A DNA stretch of 22,468 nucleotides from Actinomortierella ambigua (taxonomy: Eukaryota; Mortierellomycota; Mortierellomycetes; Mortierellales; Mortierellaceae), in contig JAAAJB010000567.1 in NCBI GenBank assembly GCA_016098155.1, positions 1 through 22,468 on the forward strand. Direction: 5' to 3'. Each line of letters begins with the position of its first letter. Positions within the stretch are counted from its first letter, which is position 1. The notes under the pieces were generated by a model. It had not been told where the DNA came from. It was given only the letters and a program-made list of their open reading frames with translations, and ran no database searches. Below are positions 19,016 through 22,468 of this stretch, in pieces. The position numbers and the translations under genes are program-made.

Positions 19016-20192
19016 AAGCAAGGAGTGTCGAGGCCGCGCAGTCTCAGGATGCTCGATGTTGCGCGAATTTTTTCGTTGGTGTGAACAAAGCGTCCGCAAA
19101 GGAAAAATGTTTGTCCCAAAAATGGTCAGAACAGGGTCTGCCGGACATTTTTGAAATCGTCTCAAAGGTTGTTCCAGAGCAATCATTGGAAAAATATGAC
19201 CAAGAGAACAAGGTTGGTATGTCCAGGCCCTTTCGAGGGCAAGGAAATGCATAATACAGCCCATGCCCTTCGCAAAGAGGATCAATCTTTAGGAGAAGGT
19301 GGAAAGGTCCCTCTTGACTTTAACAGTTCTCGCAGGAACAAAATGGATCCGAGTATTTTTGCAACAGCTTGGCGACAGCTTGGCGATTTCCCTTGATTGG
19401 CAGAGTCTCATGGTCGCGTCACCAAAAGGTCTATACCGCTTCCCAACCCTCACCTAAGCCTGCGAATGGCCTAGTCTGCATCAGAATACCAGTGGGGAAG
19501 GTAGCACTCCGCCTTCACCAATCCGGCGTTACACTTGGTTCCGCAGAAACGAAAGTCATGAACCCGGACAGGTTTTTTAAAGGCGCGTGGAAGTGGACAT
19601 GGACCCTCGCATGAAGGTAGACCTCTATGGGAGCACTTGGGTTAACCTCGCTGAGGCACAAAGCCTAACGAATGTCGACACAACATTGTTGCAAGGTGAG
19701 CGTGCCATGACCTTTTAGGCACTATGCCTTGGCATCAATATGGACCTGATCCATTTTCCTCGCCCAACCCGACTTGCGAAAACTTCACTCTTTTTTTTTT
19801 TCCACGGGCCTCAAAAGAAGATTTCATTCTTCGGCGCGCACCTGTCCGCGGTCTGCGAGACGAGGCCACCCGTTGCAACAATAGAGGATAAAAAACAATC
19901 TGCTACGGAAACAAAGGGAGGAGGATGACCCTGAAAAGAAATGAGCTAAAGTACAAAGCAGATGAGAGAATGCAAGATAAAACTACACACTTCATACATT
20001 TTTTGCTTGTCACACCGCAGTACCTCTTTGTAACTGCGATGTGCACTCGATGGAGGATTTTGGCGGCTGTACTACCCTGTATGCCTACAACGAGTCTATC
20101 TCCACTTTGTGTTCGAGATAAAAATCGAAGGAAGCGCATGCAGCACACAAACCCAACTTCACCATGTATTGTGGTGGCTATGACTCCCATAT
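19016..20192. other. No intact gene; possibly degenerate coding DNA
   Basis: This stretch shows no continuous coding frame and no splice pattern I can assemble. It begins with upstream DNA of the CipC-like gene. A short tandem ACAGCTTGGCG pair lies near 19366-19388. Fragments in different frames (for example SLPDIFEIVSKVVPEQSLEK-like text near 19135-19200) have coding-like composition but are not recognised. It is probably decayed sequence at the edge of the repeat-rich block. Confidence 0.4.
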
Positions 20193-20221
20193 TGGACGGT
20201 TCTAAATGTCGACCCCGTCCC
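20193..20221 (+). repeat. 29-bp direct repeat, copy 1
   Basis: GGACGGTTCTAAATGTCGAC and the following CCCGTCCC recur at 22265-22293 in the same orientation with one difference seen. The two copies bracket the whole PIN-nuclease inverted repeat. Confidence 0.85.
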
Positions 20222-20378
20222 AGCGACAATCTATTTGACAACCCACCTTATTTTTTGCTGTCACAGTTTAGCAGCTCTGGATGGCAACCCAGTGTGCTAT
20301 TCAATGTTCGTTGCACAGCCTCCTTCCTCGCAGAAAACGCTAAGAAGGAACCGCTTTTGCAGCCTACCTGTACCGAAG

Positions 20379-20619
20379 TGCGCAAGCTCCAACTCGGTCA
20401 GCCACCACGAGGTTGCAAGGCCGATAACTTCCTTTGGTTTATAAAGTCAACAGTCTCAAAATGCGAACCCAAGAATGAAAGGGGCTCAAACGACCCATAA
20501 AAGATATGGCGAGTGCACAAAGCAGATGGAGAGAAGGCAGGCGCAGGGTCAGGCGACAGATGGAGCAAAGGTCCTCTACCCGCGGTTTTTGATACGCGTA
20601 CAACCGTCAAACAAAAGAA
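20379..20619 (+). repeat. About 240-bp direct repeat, copy A
   Basis: Starts at TGCGCAAGCTCCAACTCGGT and ends near the A-rich CAAACAAAAGAA. It matches 21944-22210 in the same orientation at roughly 80-85% by eye, with indels. Shared blocks include AAGCTCCAACTCGGTCAGCCA, CAAACGACCCATA, GTACAAAGCAGATGGAGAG-type text and CGCGGTTTTTGATACG. It contains no recognised gene. Confidence 0.85.
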
Positions 20620-20801
20620 TGTGGCCCCATTCCCAAATTGAACCATTTCCACAACCTTAAAAGACCAATACCACATTTTTACACCTCACTTTTTTTTTTA
20701 AAGCAGAGTTGCCTCAAACTTTTTTTCCCTTCGTCTCTCCTCCTTCTCTCTATCATATACTCCATCATCGTCATCTTCCATTGTTATATCCCTCAGAAGA
20801 T

Positions 20802-21360
20802 ATGGGCATCCCCGGCCTCTGGCGAAGTAATCGCCAGAAAGGCCACAACCCAGAACTTTTACGCCCACAGAAAATACCCCCCCCCCACTTGCCAGGGTAC
20901 CGTTCATGTCGACGTACCTGCCGCCTTTTACCTCACTATAAGATGGGAATACGACACCCTTGATCTAGAAAAGGCCCATGCAGCTCTGGAAAGTAGGATC
21001 AGTCGGGTTGGAGATAAGAGGCAGCTCGTCCTGTATGTCGATGGCAAGCTGTGCCATGAGAAGCGGTCCGCCTGCTCTCCAACGCGAGACGGCTCGTCAA
21101 ACCGCCATTCCACGCGCACAAATTGAACTGGAGACGATGCAGGCTCGACTCCAAGGTGGAAAACGATGAAGGCACCATTTCATCACAGCACGAAAGCACA
21201 TCCGCGAGGTTTTTTCATTGGACCTTCGACCAGCGATCCTCCTTTGTGTCGTACATGGACCAAAATGGCGGGGGGGGGGTGCTCTTATGCGACACCGAGG
21301 CTGATTTTACCATTGGCAGCGCATGCGTCAGCCGCAAGACGTGGCTGTCACCATAGACAG
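20802..21360 (+). pseudogene. Broken 5' part of an XPG/FEN1-like (PIN-fold) nuclease gene, left copy
   Basis: ATG at 20802 starts MGIPGLW, the hallmark N-terminus of XPG/FEN1-type structure-specific nucleases. One extra base at about 20823 shifts the frame to EVIARKATTQNFYAHRKY. Then come VHVDVPAAFYLT with the first catalytic-type Asp, LEKAHAALESRISRVGDKRQ, and LVLYVDGKLCHEK. After a stop at 21124-21126 the homology resumes in another frame with FFHWTFDQRSSFVSYMDQNG and LLCDTEADFTIG, the acidic-cluster motif, now altered. The copy ends at the centre of the inverted repeat. Several frameshifts mean no functional product. Family assignment is by these motifs; I recall large fungal families of this type but cannot check. 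Confidence 0.75.
20839..21360 (+). repeat. Left arm of a long inverted repeat
   Basis: From AAGGCCACAACCCAGAAC to about TAGACAG, this arm is the reverse complement of 21441-21944, roughly 85-90% identical by eye, with small indels (for example GAGATAAGAG near 21010-21020 is missing from the other arm). An approximately 80-nt unpaired centre separates the arms. Confidence 0.9.
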
Positions 21361-21944
21361 AGGGCTTGTCGTAGACCAGGAAGTGCGATTGACCACAGGA
21401 ACGATACGAGATCTTGACGGTGTTGTACACGAGAAGGTCACTGTCTACCCCCACGTCTTGCGGCTGGCATGCGGCAGCGATGGCAACATCAGCCTCGGTG
21501 TCGCACAAGAACACCTTCCAGCCATTTTGCTTCATGTACCCACACAGAGGAGGATCGCTGATCGAGGGTCCAATGAAAAAGCCTTGTGGATGTGCTTTCG
21601 TGCTGTGGTGAAATGGTGCCTTCATCGTTTTCCACCTTGGAGTCGAGCCTGAAGTGTCTACAGCGCAATTTGTGCGCGTGGAATGACAGTTTGACGAGCC
21701 CATCTCGCGTTGGAGAGCGGGCGGACCGCTTCTCATGGCACAGCTTGCCATCGACATACAGGACGAGCTGCCAACTCGGCTGATCCTACTTTCGAGGGCT
21801 GCATGGGCCTTTTCAAGATCAAGAGCGCCGTAAGCTCATCGTATGGTGGGGTAAAAAGCGGTAGGCACGTCGACATGAACGGTACCTAGGTAAGTGGGGG
21901 GGAGGGTATTTTCTGTGGGCGTAGAAGTTCTGGGTCGTGGCCTT
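21361..21944 (-). pseudogene. Broken XPG/FEN1-like (PIN-fold) nuclease gene, right copy
   Basis: Read on the minus strand from 21944, this copy lacks MGIPGLW and begins at the KATTQNFYAHRKY segment. It has its own indels, then shows GYMKQNGWKVFLCDTEADVA with IA following (acidic cluster intact), ACQPQDVGVDSDLLVYNTVK and GQSHFLVYDKPSVYG. It therefore extends about 80 nt further into the gene than the left copy before it runs into the reversed left arm. The EADVA and DSDLL acidic motifs match the XPG/PIN active site region. Frame breaks near the 5' end and the missing start make it a pseudogene. Confidence 0.75.
21441..21944 (-). repeat. Right arm of the long inverted repeat
   Basis: This is the reverse complement of 20839-21360. 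Its outer end (GGCCTT) coincides to the base with the start of direct repeat copy B (TGCACAAGCTCC). Confidence 0.9.
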
Positions 21945-22210
21945 GCACAAGCTCCAACTCGGTCAGCCACTACAAGGTTGTAAGGCCGATGACTTTTTTT
22001 TTTTTTGGTTTAAAGTCAACACTCAAAATAAGTCACCAGTCTCAAAATCCGAGCGTAAGAACGAAAAAGGGCCTCAAACGACCCATATACGATATGACGA
22101 GTGTACAAAGCAGATGGAGAGGAGGCAAGCGCAGCGCAGGGTCAGGCTGCAGATGGAGTAAAGGTCCTCTGTCGCGGTTTTTGATACGTCTACAGCCGCC
22201 GACTAAAGAA
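21944..22210 (+). repeat. About 265-bp direct repeat, copy B
   Basis: Second copy of the repeat at 20379-20619, same orientation, with a longer T-run (about 21991-22002) and an added CTCAAAATAAGTCACCAG-like duplication near 22020-22045. Confidence 0.85.
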
Positions 22211-22264
22211 ACATAACTAGGTGGCAACCCAGGTTGCCAAACAGAATTTTCCGGTCTCGACGAC

Positions 22265-22293
22265 TGGACGGCTCTAAATGTCGACCCCGTCCC
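22265..22293 (+). repeat. 29-bp direct repeat, copy 2, within a hairpin
   Basis: Matches 20193-20221. Here CTAAATGTCG (22274-22283) is followed nine bases later by its reverse complement CGACATTTAG (22293-22302), giving a 10-bp stem. Copy 1 lacks the second half of the stem. Confidence 0.8.
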
Positions 22294-22468
22294 GACATTT
22301 AGCATGCCAGGATCAATAGATATTGTGCCATACAGATGATTTGGGTGCAAGCAACATTGTGGTGCATGTTTGTAGAATATCGAACAATGATCATGTATAT
22401 GAATGAAACGCTCTAAAGAGGCCCCAAAAAAACTTGCAAGGGGTCGACAGTTTACGATTTAAAAAGGA

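Noticed and set aside
20379..22210. LTR retrotransposon interpretation of the two direct repeats
   Set aside because: Copy A starts TG and might end CA, but copy B does not end the same way; no target-site duplication, primer-binding site or polyprotein lies between them, only inverted nuclease relics.
1..22468. tRNA genes and CRISPR arrays
   Set aside because: No GTTCGANNC-type B box with a matching acceptor stem, and no regularly spaced identical repeats were found by eye.

Overview
The window is nuclear DNA from a filamentous fungus. Genes are interrupted by many short GT-AG introns, mostly 84-173 nt, and several have branch sites close to CTAAC (one is a perfect TACTAAC). Leaders are CT-rich, poly(A) signals are AATAAA or ATTAAA, and the protein families (CipC/DUF3759, NIF3, fungal-type PNKP without an FHA domain) fit a fungus. 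An early-diverging lineage (Mucoromycota, for example a Mortierella relative) is my inference from general look, not something the sequence proves.

Layout. 1-243: 3' end of a gene for a small Cys-rich, probably secreted protein (+). 984-5134 (-): a 1351-residue acidic, disordered protein with four SUMO-interacting-type motifs and a few C-terminal FG dipeptides. 5471-7554 (+): polynucleotide kinase 3'-phosphatase (PNKP), six exons. 7888-10552 (+): seven-exon chromatin-like protein combining a CUE/UBA-like helix, a Myb/SANT domain, a Lys-Pro repeat and a C-terminal U-box. 10904-12168 (-): ribosomal stalk protein P1, three exons with an 818-nt first intron and a 14-nt last exon. 12355-14278 (+): NIF3-family protein, six exons. 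14279-16010: G-rich and CT-rich leader DNA with a possible two-codon exon. 16029-17876 (+): polyQ, disordered protein ending in a polybasic tail and CaaX box. 18393-18857 (-): CipC-like DUF3759 stress protein. From about 19,000 to the end there is no intact gene. That stretch is repeat-rich and holds a roughly 0.5-kb inverted duplication of a broken XPG/FEN1-like (PIN-fold) nuclease gene beginning MGIPGLW, flanked by about 250-bp direct repeats.

How the parts relate. Eukaryotic neighbours need not share a pathway. Two head-to-head pairs share short intergenic spacers and perhaps promoters: acidic SIM protein/PNKP (336 bp) and P1/NIF3 (186 bp). The SIM protein, PNKP and the SANT-U-box protein could all act in nuclear DNA/chromatin/SUMO-ubiquitin processes, but that is only suggestive. 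I saw no defence system, CRISPR array or biosynthetic cluster. The least explained items are the multi-SIM protein, the polyQ-CaaX protein, the SANT/U-box fusion, and the hairpin-forming PIN-nuclease relic. Most coding models here were rebuilt by joining exons by eye at GT-AG sites with phase checking.
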